Source: a virus
IMG/VR virus record: IMGVR_UViG_3300027847_000730
Coordinates: 1 to 21,080 of that record
DNA length: 21,080 bases
Strand: one strand, 5' to 3'
The stretch's first letter is position 1. Every line of letters starts with the position of its first letter. Below the pieces are notes generated by a model. It searched no databases, was not told where the DNA came from, and was given only the letters and a program-made list of their open reading frames with translations. This document shows positions 1-5,215 of this stretch, piece by piece. The translations under genes were made by a program, and so were the position numbers.

Positions 1-96
1 CATGCAGGGACACATACTTGAGCAAGCAGGGACATGCAGGGACACATACTTGAGCAAGCAGGGACATGCAGGGACACATACTTGAGCAAGCAGGGA
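1..96. repeat. 32-bp tandem repeat, three copies
   Basis: Three identical 32-bp units begin at 1, 33 and 65. Each opens with CATGCAGGGA and contains ACTTGAGCAAGCAGGGA. The array starts exactly at the first base of the window, so further copies may lie to the left or the assembly may have broken inside it. The period is not a multiple of three, so the array does not hold one reading frame, which argues against coding. In T7-like phages, arrays of short repeats flank the terminal redundancy; a similar role here is inferred. Confidence 0.95.
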
Positions 97-168
97 CATG
101 ATGAACATGATGAACATGATGAACATGCAGGACATGATGAACATGATGAACATGCAGGACATGATGAA
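97..168. repeat. 9-bp tandem repeat, eight units
   Basis: Eight consecutive 9-mers of the form CATGATGAA (six) or CATGCAGGA (two) follow the 32-bp array without a gap. The variant CATGCAGGA is nearly the first nine bases of the 32-bp unit, so the two arrays seem related. A similar CATGATGAACATG stretch recurs alone at 452-464. Read as protein the array would give His-Asp-Glu repeats, but there is no good ribosome-binding site and the frame has no recognisable domain. Confidence 0.95.
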
Positions 169-494
169 CGCTCCACGATAACGTCCGGACGATCAAAGTT
201 TTTTGCTCCCAGGGACGCAACCCGAATCCGATTGACCCCCAAGAAATCAAAAACCCTCAAAAGTGTTCCCTACGGGAACAAAAAGAAAGTCTTGACAGCT
301 TGGGCCGGATATGGTCTGCTATTGGAACATTGATTGACGTTGCTTCCGGGCATTTCCAGTCAGTGCAAGGAATACGAGAACACGTTTAGTAGCTCACAAG
401 CGGAAAACCTCCGGCTTGCATCATGGAAACGAACGTAGCACGGGCAACGATCATGATGAACATGTCCAGCGGAACCGGACATGTAAGTACGTTA
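169..494. other. gene-free stretch with short inverted repeats
   Basis: I see no convincing gene here. It holds a 10-bp palindrome CGTCCGGACG at 182-191, a hairpin TGTTCCC-TAC-GGGAACA at 264-280, and an 8-bp inverted repeat ACATGTCC/GGACATGT at 460-467 and 477-484 around a 9-nt loop. A TTGACA at 292 lacks a matching -10 box at 16-18 bp. The reading frames crossing it have repeat-derived or low-complexity sequence. Confidence 0.6.
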
Positions 495-572
495 CGGTCA
501 CGATCACGCTTACGGTCACGCTTACGGTCACGATCACGATCACGCTTACGGTCACGATCACGATCACGCGGA
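495..572. repeat. hexamer tandem repeat, thirteen units
   Basis: Thirteen consecutive hexamers are built from CGGTCA, CGATCA and CGCTTA, with a diverged last unit CGCGGA. The order is partly higher-order (CGGTCA-CGATCA-CGATCA-CGCTTA recurs), suggesting 12-24 bp duplications. Five units contain GATC. Translation gives Arg/Ser or Thr/Ile low-complexity protein, which looks like a by-product of the repeat. Confidence 0.95.
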
Positions 573-631
573 ACCTTGAGGGATACGTATGCCCTTTTTC
601 AATCATAAACCTGTCTTCAAAAGGGATAGTT

Positions 632-757
632 ATGTCCAGTCAAAAAAAGTATAAAGTTGTTACCATTGGATCGGAAGCCAGAGCATGTTCTTCCGCTTGG
701 CAAGTACGTGAGTATTTGCCACGCAAGAAATGGTCTTGGAATCCACCGAAATCATAG
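632..757 (+). CDS. small basic protein, 41 aa, unknown
   Basis: This short frame starts with ATG six bases after AAGGGA, a good ribosome-binding site. It encodes a Lys/Arg/Trp-rich peptide beginning MSSQKKYKVV and ending with a basic, aromatic KKWSWNPPKS tail. The composition looks protein-like rather than repeat-derived, which sets it apart from the frames just upstream. It ends a few bases before the 19-bp repeat array. I do not recognise the family. The main doubt is its length. Confidence 0.42.
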   Translation: MSSQKKYKVVTIGSEARACSSAWQVREYLPRKKWSWNPPKS

Positions 758-760
758 CTT

Positions 761-836
761 CTCAAGCGTGATCACGTAGCTCAAGCGTGATCACGTAGCT
801 CAAGCGTGATCACGTAGGTTCAAGCGTGATCACGTG
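761..836. repeat. 19-bp tandem repeat with 10-bp palindrome, four copies
   Basis: Four direct repeats of about CTCAAGCGTGATCACGTAG each hold the perfect palindrome CGTGATCACG, at 767-776, 786-795, 805-814 and 825-834. Spacings are 19, 19 and 20 bp, nearly two helical turns, so the palindromes face roughly the same side of the DNA. That geometry fits an array of sites for a dimeric DNA-binding protein, like iterons or operators (inference). Each centre is a GATC. Confidence 0.93.
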
Positions 837-874
837 TACACTTACGTACACTTGTGTACACTTATGTACACCCA
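835..874. repeat. 10-bp tandem repeat, four copies
   Basis: Four 10-bp units (TGTACACTTA, CGTACACTTG, TGTACACTTA, TGTACACCCA) abut the last 19-bp repeat. Each holds GTACAC, and TGTACA is itself palindromic. The period is about one helical turn. The array ends 19 bp before the first ATG of the next gene, so it could act as a regulatory site for it. Confidence 0.9.
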
Positions 875-893
875 CACACTCACGAGAGCAGTC

Positions 894-1172
894 ATGTATG
901 CGAACCAAGACGGGGTAGCTTCAAAGCTACAAAAAACAACATTTACATGCGGTAAATGTAGTACCACAATCACGGTTAATGATGATCAATCCCTTGCACT
1001 TGCAAGCGGTGCGCCAGTCACTCACTCATGCGAGGGGGAAACCGAGTTTTTTCCGGCATACGAAACCGCTGTTTCAGTAGATGAAACCGCCATTTTTTAC
1101 GATCAACTTGCATTACGTGAGTTCGCAAGCGGACTTGCAAGCGGTAAGCCGCTTAGCGGATTTTTGGCTTGA
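894..1172 (+). CDS. small cysteine-containing early protein, 92 aa
   Basis: The likely start is the ATG at 894, preceded by GAGAG; a GTG at 834 would extend the frame into the 10-bp repeats and is less likely. The protein has a Cys-X2-Cys pair (TCGKC, about residues 18-22) and a later His-Ser-Cys (about 44-46), which could form a small metal site. The C-terminal half carries a repeated Ala-Ser-Gly motif encoded by copies of GCAAGCGG. The stop codon overlaps the -35 box of the next promoter. No family recognised; first gene after the repeat region, probably early. Confidence 0.62.
   Translation: MYANQDGVASKLQKTTFTCGKCSTTITVNDDQSLALASGAPVTHSCEGETEFFPAYETAVSVDETAIFYDQLALREFASGLASGKPLSGFLA
1139..1165 (+). 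terminator. possible weak terminator or attenuator hairpin
   Basis: AAGCGG-TAAG-CCGCTT (1139-1154) forms a 6-bp stem, and the overlapping CCGC-TTA-GCGG (1149-1159) forms an alternative 4-bp stem followed by ATTTTT. The two are mutually exclusive, as in an attenuator. It lies in the last codons of the preceding gene and just before a promoter. The stems are short, so the call is tentative. Confidence 0.3.
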
Positions 1173-1197
1173 CACCTTTTTTGGGTTCTGCCATACT
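1169..1197 (+). promoter_or_regulatory. sigma70-type early promoter 1
   Basis: A perfect -35 TTGACA (1169-1174) is separated by 17 bp from -10 CATACT (1192-1197). Its flanks match promoter 3 at 1877 closely: CTTGACACCTTTTTTGG before and CTAGTGGCTC after. It should be read by host RNA polymerase and drive the small genes from 1343 on. Confidence 0.8.
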
Positions 1198-1342
1198 AGT
1201 GGCTCATTAATCAGCGGCTTGAGATTGCTCAGAAAGGGCATGACGTTGAGCCTTGCACAATCGGATGCACAACCACCTAAACAGTGGCGTTAGCGTCCGA
1301 AAAAAAAGGGTTGCAAGCCGCTTTCCTTCATAAGGGATTATT

Positions 1343-1516
1343 ATGATTTTTGCAAGTATTCTAATGACGTTTGGAGCATCATTCTTTTTGTTCCTTGCGT
1401 TCATCCACATTGGCCCGGTAGCTGGTGCGGTTACGCTTCACATAGTGGCAATTATGCTGTTTTTTGGCTCCGGCATGGTTGCAGGTGAAGCAATTCGAGA
1501 AGAGCTAAAACTCTAA
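1343..1516 (+). CDS. small membrane protein, 57 aa
   Basis: This short frame begins with ATG in the leader GGGATTATTATG, which closely matches the leaders of the genes at 1570, 3895 and 5216. The peptide is almost wholly hydrophobic, with two likely membrane spans (about residues 2-22 and 26-48) and a short charged end REELKL. It lies between two early promoters. No family recognised; small inner-membrane proteins of phages often alter host physiology or block superinfection, but that is only a possibility here. Confidence 0.66.
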   Translation: MIFASILMTFGASFFLFLAFIHIGPVAGAVTLHIVAIMLFFGSGMVAGEAIREELKL

Positions 1517-1517
1517 C

Positions 1518-1546
1518 TTGACACTTCTATTTTGTTGTGTCATCCT
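1518..1546 (+). promoter_or_regulatory. sigma70-type early promoter 2
   Basis: TTGACA (1518-1523), a 17-bp spacer and CATCCT (1541-1546). It lies directly after the stop of the 57-aa gene and 24 bp before the next start. The -10 box is weaker than in promoters 1 and 3, but spacing and -35 are the same. Confidence 0.7.
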
Positions 1547-1569
1547 GAATCAGTCAATCGGAGATTATT

Positions 1570-1875
1570 ATGCTTACTGATAATTGTGGCATGTATGGTA
1601 AATATGGTTTGAAAACTAGTCCTTACATGCTTTCAGGTGAAGAAATCAAGATTTCGAGACTCAAGCATTCGCAAGATGAATGCGAAGTTCATGGCCCTTG
1701 CATGAATGGAGTTTTCCATTCTGTAGTTGTCAATAAAGTAAATCTACATAAATGGCTTGACAAGGACTTGCTTGTGCAAGAAGCATTTCCGCACCTCACG
1801 CCTAACGAGCGGGAGTACCTGATGACAGGTACATGTTGTGCCCCGTTTTGGGATGATGATGAAGATGATTTTTAG
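1570..1875 (+). CDS. early protein, 101 aa, with acidic C-terminus
   Basis: The start ATG follows GGAG by six bases. The segment around residues 68-88 (QEAFPHLTPNEREYLMTG) resembles a motif I recall from small phage proteins, in which an 'AFP.L...EREFL.TG' core is followed by an acidic tail; here the tail is DDDEDDF. Two Cys (TCC) sit between motif and tail, and there are Cys/His residues near the N-terminus (C6, C38, C44), so metal binding is possible. The exact role is unknown. Its own promoter lies just upstream and another starts right after its stop. Confidence 0.85.
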   Translation: MLTDNCGMYGKYGLKTSPYMLSGEEIKISRLKHSQDECEVHGPCMNGVFHSVVVNKVNLHKWLDKDLLVQEAFPHLTPNEREYLMTGTCCAPFWDDDEDDF

Positions 1876-1876
1876 C

Positions 1877-1905
1877 TTGACACCTTTTTTGGAGTGTGTC
1901 ATTCT
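1877..1905 (+). promoter_or_regulatory. sigma70-type early promoter 3
   Basis: TTGACA (1877-1882), a 17-bp spacer and CATTCT (1900-1905), in a context almost identical to promoter 1 (shared CTTGACACCTTTTTTGG and CTAGTGGCTC). It overlaps the end of the preceding gene and should drive the genes from 1989 on. Confidence 0.8.
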
Positions 1906-1988
1906 AGTGGCTCGATTGTTTGAGTTTCATGCAGTCTCAAGCAGTCTTGTGTTTCAAAAACTGTATTACTCCAATAATGGAGCTTCTC

Positions 1989-2285
1989 ATGAGTATGTTT
2001 GTTTCTACAATTAGTGGTCATAATGGCCAGTCAGTTCCGGATTCCGCAGTGCTGAAGCCCGGTCAATGGATTTCCGAAGGAACCCAAGGGTTCAGTAGGC
2101 GCAAAGGGGTCTACATGGGAACCGTCATTTCCGATGGCAACCATGTTGTGATTTGGGACGTTGGACAACCGCGTCCTGAGCTACGCCATCAAATGATGGT
2201 AGCTCGAGCATTTGTTGTGTCATCCAACCAGCCCGGACGTACTCGTTCTGGACTTATGCAAAGTCTGTTCAAGCTGTTTTCATAA
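1989..2285 (+). CDS. early protein of unknown function, 98 aa
   Basis: I chose the ATG at 1989 because GGAG lies six bases upstream; in-frame starts at 1920 (TTG), 1929 and 1977 have no ribosome-binding site and would begin close to promoter 3. The centre (GQWISEG..., VYMGTVISDGNHVVIWDVG) has alternating hydrophobic residues suggesting a small beta-barrel; the C-terminus is basic and Ser-rich. No family recognised. Confidence 0.7.
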   Translation: MSMFVSTISGHNGQSVPDSAVLKPGQWISEGTQGFSRRKGVYMGTVISDGNHVVIWDVGQPRPELRHQMMVARAFVVSSNQPGRTRSGLMQSLFKLFS

Positions 2286-2297
2286 GGAAACAGAAAC

Positions 2298-2322
2298 TCC
2301 CTGCATGGAAATCATGCAGGGA
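2298..2322 (+). promoter_or_regulatory. 10-bp perfect hairpin, possible RNA-processing site
   Basis: TCCCTGCATG (2298-2307) pairs fully with CATGCAGGGA (2313-2322) around a GAAAT loop. No T-run follows, so it is not a standard terminator. The right arm equals the first ten bases of the 32-bp repeat at 1, 33 and 65. In T7, early transcripts are cut by RNase III at intergenic hairpins; a similar job here is inferred. Confidence 0.65.
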
Positions 2323-2336
2323 TTCCATAACTAATT

Positions 2337-2951
2337 ATGTTTAAGATTGACAATAAAAAGTGCCGTGAGTACGGGGCTACAAGCCCAAAAAACATGGAAA
2401 GCGTGATTGCTTTTGTGTTTTCGTCAATTCGAGTACAAACCGCACTCCTACCACGCTTTATGCGAGAATACAAGCGGCGTGGTCTTGCTTCCAGTTGGCT
2501 CTGGGGTAACAAAAAAACCGGTCTGTCCTATGTTAGGAAACATAGAAATCAGCTTTTCAAGGATTATCAGCAAATCTTGAAGTCTAAAAAAGGATCATGC
2601 GAACATGATCTAATTATGCTATTTTTGGATGTTCCGGGTCTTGGGATTCCCAAAAGTGCATTTGTTGTTCAAATGCTAACCGGAAAATCTGGGTGTATGG
2701 ATGTTCATAACATCCGAAAGTACATGCCAGAACTGGATGCAGGAAAAGGTACTCCGGCAATCTTTCAAACCAGCGGGAACTCGACTTCTTTGAAGTCAAA
2801 AAAGGTCAATCAGTACATAGTTGCCTGTAAAAAAGCAGGTGGATCACAAAAAATGTGGGATGCTTGGTGTAATCATATTGCAGTTCTGCAACCAAAGCAT
2901 TTTCTTGACGGTGAAGCCGTCTCAAACATGCACCATGAGGTACTTACATGA
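2337..2951 (+). CDS. helix-hairpin-helix-like early protein, 204 aa
   Basis: This is the largest gene before the RNA polymerase. Residues about 92-130 read LIMLFLDVPGLGIPKSAFV, then CMDVHNIRKYM. The 'PGLGIPKSAF' turn looks like a helix-hairpin-helix DNA-binding motif as in DNA glycosylases, followed by an Asp in an M-D-x-H-N context (D122) where glycosylases carry a catalytic Asp (established for the HhH superfamily; its application here is inference). The N-terminal 80 residues are basic. The gene overlaps the next by ATGA, so translation is probably coupled. It might be a base-excision-like DNA enzyme or just a DNA binder; I would not name it further. Confidence 0.88.
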   Translation: MFKIDNKKCREYGATSPKNMESVIAFVFSSIRVQTALLPRFMREYKRRGLASSWLWGNKKTGLSYVRKHRNQLFKDYQQILKSKKGSCEHDLIMLFLDVPGLGIPKSAFVVQMLTGKSGCMDVHNIRKYMPELDAGKGTPAIFQTSGNSTSLKSKKVNQYIVACKKAGGSQKMWDAWCNHIAVLQPKHFLDGEAVSNMHHEVLT

Positions 2952-3154
2952 AAAGCACTGCAACTCTTTCAGAACGTTTTGATGAGGCAAAATTTTTGCT
3001 TGAACTCGAACTTCTTGAAAATAAAATTAACTGGAATCTTGATTTAATGGACTATGATCCAGACTATATGGATGAAGTTTTAAATCATTATCGTTACAAT
3101 GAATTTGATCTTTTGGATCATGACAACTATGAATGGTATGGTGAAAATGATTAG
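2948..3154 (+). CDS. small acidic protein, 68 aa
   Basis: It starts in an ATGA overlap with the preceding gene, with GAGG seven bases upstream. The protein is strongly acidic and Tyr-rich in its second half (DYDPDYMDEVLNHYRYNEFDLLDHDNYEWYGEND is cut by few basic residues), with a helical Glu/Leu stretch before it. Small acidic early proteins of T7-like phages often mimic DNA or bind host enzymes; there is no direct evidence here. Family unknown. Confidence 0.78.
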   Translation: MKSTATLSERFDEAKFLLELELLENKINWNLDLMDYDPDYMDEVLNHYRYNEFDLLDHDNYEWYGEND

Positions 3155-3371
3155 TCTTGAAAAACCTGAAATCCAGTATTTCAGCAAGTCAAAAGATGAA
3201 TGGATTCCCATCCACGAAATGGAAAGTCATCATCTTGTAAATGTTGTTAAGTTGATTGTACTTTCACAAAAAAACGAAAATACGGTAATGTTTAGAACCA
3301 AGTACCCAACCATTGACGGGTACACCGTAACCGCTTTTGGTGATGGAAAGCAGTTTACAATGGAACATTGA
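3147..3371 (+). CDS. unknown early protein, 74 aa
   Basis: The start at 3147 overlaps the end of the previous gene by eight bases and follows GGTGAAA; an in-frame ATG at 3099 would give a long overlap and an unlikely Met-rich start. The peptide begins MISLEKPEIQYF and looks like a small mixed alpha/beta protein ending GDGKQFTMEH. No family recognised. Confidence 0.75.
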   Translation: MISLEKPEIQYFSKSKDEWIPIHEMESHHLVNVVKLIVLSQKNENTVMFRTKYPTIDGYTVTAFGDGKQFTMEH

Positions 3372-3385
3372 GTTGAAAAAAAACT

Positions 3386-3595
3386 ATGGAAAACGGAGAA
3401 TCAAAGTTGACCACAAAGTGTGTGGTTTGTGGTCGTCAATCCCTGAGTTTGCAAGTAAAACAAGTTCTAACATGTATTGACGGCTCACAGCGAGCATTTG
3501 TGAGGTGTAGAAATGATGAATGTAGAGGAAACTACACGCTTCCTTTTGGAAGCATAAACTATGAATCCACAACAGAAAGGCACTATGTCTCTTAA
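3386..3595 (+). CDS. zinc-ribbon-like protein, 69 aa
   Basis: Two pairs of Cys are placed as in a zinc ribbon: CVVC near residues 12-15, and CRNDEC near residues 41-46. Hydrophobic and aromatic residues follow (NYTLPF). Small zinc-ribbon proteins in phages often bind nucleic acid or RNA polymerase (general knowledge). The ribosome-binding site is poor. The 3' end overlaps the next gene by 11 bp. Confidence 0.75.
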   Translation: MENGESKLTTKCVVCGRQSLSLQVKQVLTCIDGSQRAFVRCRNDECRGNYTLPFGSINYESTTERHYVS

Positions 3596-3779
3596 ACATG
3601 GTTATGATGCAGAAATCATTATGGCAGCAGTACGCCATAAGGTTGAAGATATGGATATTCAAAGTCTGGTTGATCTTGCAATAGATGGAGAAGCAAATTT
3701 TTATCTTGGAAAAGCAGATCAAGAGGATATTAAAATGCTTCTTGAAGACTTTGGTACTAAAGATGACTGTACAAGCTAG
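3585..3779 (+). CDS. unknown acidic helical protein, 64 aa
   Basis: I chose the ATG at 3585 because AAAGG lies five bases upstream; the ATG at 3561 has none. The protein is predicted helical and acidic (KVEDMDIQSLVDLAIDG, then QEDIKMLLEDFG). It is the last gene before a 115-bp structured gap. Family unknown. Confidence 0.75.
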   Translation: MSLKHGYDAEIIMAAVRHKVEDMDIQSLVDLAIDGEANFYLGKADQEDIKMLLEDFGTKDDCTS

Positions 3780-3787
3780 ATGATAGA

Positions 3788-3866
3788 AGGAGATAGCAAC
3801 TCCTGAACCTAGCCTGTACCTAAGTCCACTTAGCAGTGGCGGTTGGTGGGTTATCCTTAAACCCAC
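3788..3866 (+). promoter_or_regulatory. intergenic cluster of three hairpins
   Basis: Three short stem-loops follow each other: AGGAG/CTCCT (3788-3804, 7-nt loop), CCACT/AGTGG (3826-3839, TAGC loop) and GTGGGTT/AACCCAC (3846-3866, 7-nt loop). The middle one competes with CTAAGT-CC-ACTTAG (3820-3833). There is no T-run, so a simple terminator is unlikely. The stretch could be an operator, a processing site or a small structured RNA. A tRNA was considered and rejected. Confidence 0.5.
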
Positions 3867-3894
3867 ACTTCAATAACCTAAAATGGAGATTATT

Positions 3895-4146
3895 ATGAGA
3901 GGAAAGCAAGGAAGAATCAGGCGACAAAAAAGTGCTGTAGTGGTTATGAAGTCGCTACTTAATAAGTATGATGAGCAAATGGAAAACCCAAGAGCAGCAA
4001 TTTATGAAGAACTGCTGAAAACCAAGTCCTTTGGTGACATCAGCAATGATGACCTCAAGAAAACCGATGGTTTCAAAAAGAATCTTTTGAAAAAGAAGGA
4101 AAAAGCCAAGAAGTGTCTTCAAAATACTTTGAATAACCTCAAATGA
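3895..4146 (+). CDS. small basic protein, 83 aa
   Basis: The ATG at 3895 has GGAG six bases upstream and the same GGAGATTATTATG leader as the gene at 1570; an ATG at 3883 would put the ribosome-binding site inside the gene. The protein is very basic at both ends (MRGKQGRIRRQK at the start, a Lys-rich helix LLKKKEKAKKCLQNTLNNLK at the end), which suggests nucleic-acid or ribosome binding. Family unknown. Confidence 0.8.
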   Translation: MRGKQGRIRRQKSAVVVMKSLLNKYDEQMENPRAAIYEELLKTKSFGDISNDDLKKTDGFKKNLLKKKEKAKKCLQNTLNNLK

Positions 4147-4157
4147 AAGAGGAACCA

Positions 4158-4319
4158 ATGGAACAAATACGCCTAGAGTTTGTGTTGCGAAGTCTAGACA
4201 AGCAAATCGACTCTCTTCAAGAGTTAAGGGGGCAGATAGTTTCTTTTGCACAGTCTTACAATAAGAAGACTGAACTAAAGAAGAAAACACTCAGCACTAA
4301 CGACCTTTACCATCAATAA
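4158..4319 (+). CDS. short coiled-coil-like protein, 53 aa
   Basis: A short frame starting at ATG 4158, six bases after AGAGG; an in-frame ATG at 4143 would add five residues. The sequence MEQIRLEFVLRSLDKQIDSL has a heptad-like spacing of Leu/Ile/Val, followed by a Lys-rich tail. It fills the gap between two accepted genes, which supports it. Family unknown. Confidence 0.66.
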   Translation: MEQIRLEFVLRSLDKQIDSLQELRGQIVSFAQSYNKKTELKKKTLSTNDLYHQ

Positions 4320-4321
4320 TT

Positions 4322-4606
4322 ATGATCGACAATGAATGGACAAAAACCAAGAAGGACAATCGAGAACAAATCACGCTAGGATTTCATGCCTCTAGTTATC
4401 AGACTCTGACTTTACCAGAGGGAATCCAACCAACCATGATTGAAAATCTTTGGGTGGATGAAGAAACACAGATGGTAAACATACAAGTTAATGGTCACAC
4501 CATCGAACTAGATTCCGATGATTGGTCTGACATTATTCACCTTGATGAAATTAAAGCAATAGATGAAGCAAGTAATGGTCAACGTTATAGTGAATCTTTT
4601 TATTGA
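4322..4606 (+). CDS. unknown acidic protein, 94 aa
   Basis: It begins two bases after the preceding stop, with a weak ribosome-binding site, so it may depend on coupling. The middle alternates hydrophobic and polar residues (MVNIQVNGHTIELDSDDW), suggesting a small beta domain, and the C-terminal third is acidic. It ends four bases before the tRNA gene. No family recognised. Confidence 0.8.
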   Translation: MIDNEWTKTKKDNREQITLGFHASSYQTLTLPEGIQPTMIENLWVDEETQMVNIQVNGHTIELDSDDWSDIIHLDEIKAIDEASNGQRYSESFY

Positions 4607-4610
4607 TTTT

Positions 4611-4685
4611 GGGGTCGTAGTTCAGTAGTAGAACGTTGGCTTGTCACGCCAAAGGTCGCGGGTTCAAGTCCCGCCGATCCCGCCA
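4611..4685 (+). tRNA. tRNA-Asp (anticodon GTC), CCA encoded
   Basis: A full cloverleaf can be drawn: acceptor GGGGTCG/CGATCCC with one G-T pair, D-stem GTTC/GAAC, anticodon stem TTGGC/GCCAA with loop TTGTCAC, T-stem GCGGG/CCCGC with loop TTCAAGT, discriminator G and encoded CCA. The anticodon GTC and discriminator G fit Asp. The D-loop reads AGTAGTA and lacks the usual GG, which is odd. It could serve translation or be a relic of an attachment site; no integrase is visible. Confidence 0.95.
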
Positions 4686-4696
4686 CCAAAGGAAAC

Positions 4697-4870
4697 ATGA
4701 AAAATCGTGATGTACAGGTATTGTTGACAATAAGAGAAGCCGAGACCCTTCTGGATGGTGCAGACCCAAACATTGATGGGCAATGTGCTACTTGGAATAT
4801 AGAGGATTTTTGGGATGGCAAAGTTCAAATAAGGCAAGCCATTCAAAACTACTACAAGAAGAAAAAATGA
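4697..4870 (+). CDS. unknown small protein, 57 aa
   Basis: The ATG at 4697 follows AAAGGAAAC, a good ribosome-binding site, 12 bases after the tRNA. The peptide begins MKNRDVQVLLTIREAETLLDG and ends in a basic YYKKKK tail; the middle holds DGQCATWNIEDFWDG. It overlaps the next gene by ATGA, which supports translation. Family unknown. Confidence 0.68.
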   Translation: MKNRDVQVLLTIREAETLLDGADPNIDGQCATWNIEDFWDGKVQIRQAIQNYYKKKK

Positions 4871-5205
4871 AACTAAATGTAGAGAGTCCATTTCATTTTG
4901 GGCACAGAGATTTTGCACAAGAAAAAGACACCACTGAAAAAGTTTGGCATTCAATTGATCTTGATGATCTCAAGACTGATCGAACTATCTACGATCAATT
5001 TAATGCAGCACGTTTTGTGATAAAACCATGTAAGGATGATGGAAAATCACTAGAAGAAGGGTGTACTTCTCATCGAATAGATGCAGAAGCACTTCGAAAA
5101 TCTATACAGTCAATCAAAGTTATGGATTCTAAAAGTGCAGATGTTCAATCACAAAATGAATATCTAAACAGTTCCTATAACTGGAAGAATCTTCAAACTG
5201 ATTAA
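4867..5205 (+). CDS. unknown early protein, 112 aa
   Basis: It starts at an ATGA overlap with the previous gene, behind AAGAAG. The protein is hydrophilic, starts MKLNVESPFHFGHRD, and has alternating acidic and basic stretches with no membrane segment. The region FNAARFVIKPCKDDGKSLEEG may form the core. No family recognised. Confidence 0.76.
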   Translation: MKLNVESPFHFGHRDFAQEKDTTEKVWHSIDLDDLKTDRTIYDQFNAARFVIKPCKDDGKSLEEGCTSHRIDAEALRKSIQSIKVMDSKSADVQSQNEYLNSSYNWKNLQTD

Positions 5206-5215
5206 GGACATTATT

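Noticed and set aside
292-325. TTGACA as a promoter
   Set aside because: No acceptable -10 box at 16-18 bp; the nearest candidates are too close or too far.
34-333. 99-aa frame with His-Asp-Glu repeats
   Set aside because: It comes from the 32-bp and 9-bp repeats, has no ribosome-binding site, and the rest of the frame has no protein-like pattern.
416-608. Arg/Ser- and Thr/Ile-repeat frames over the hexamer array
   Set aside because: Both are translations of the hexamer repeat in different frames; only the end at 632-757 has a ribosome-binding site and normal composition.
998-1145. ACTTGCAAGCGGT repeat as a Pasteurellaceae DNA-uptake sequence
   Set aside because: It resembles the ACAAGCGGT core but differs in the first bases, occurs few times, and lies in coding sequence encoding Ala-Ser-Gly repeats.
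1081-1293. 70-aa + strand frame across promoter 1
   Set aside because: It starts inside the preceding gene and runs through the promoter; only a 17-codon tail has a ribosome-binding site, too little to call.
3384-3866. 160-aa frame on the minus strand
   Set aside because: It shadows two well-formed + strand genes, and every recognised gene in the window is on the + strand.
3841-3885. tRNA with anticodon arm GGGTT/AACCC
   Set aside because: No T-arm, no acceptor stem and an unsuitable base after the anticodon.
4611-4685. tRNA as a proven attachment site for integration
   Set aside because: No integrase or excisionase is visible in the window, and the tRNA is complete; nothing supports lysogeny here.
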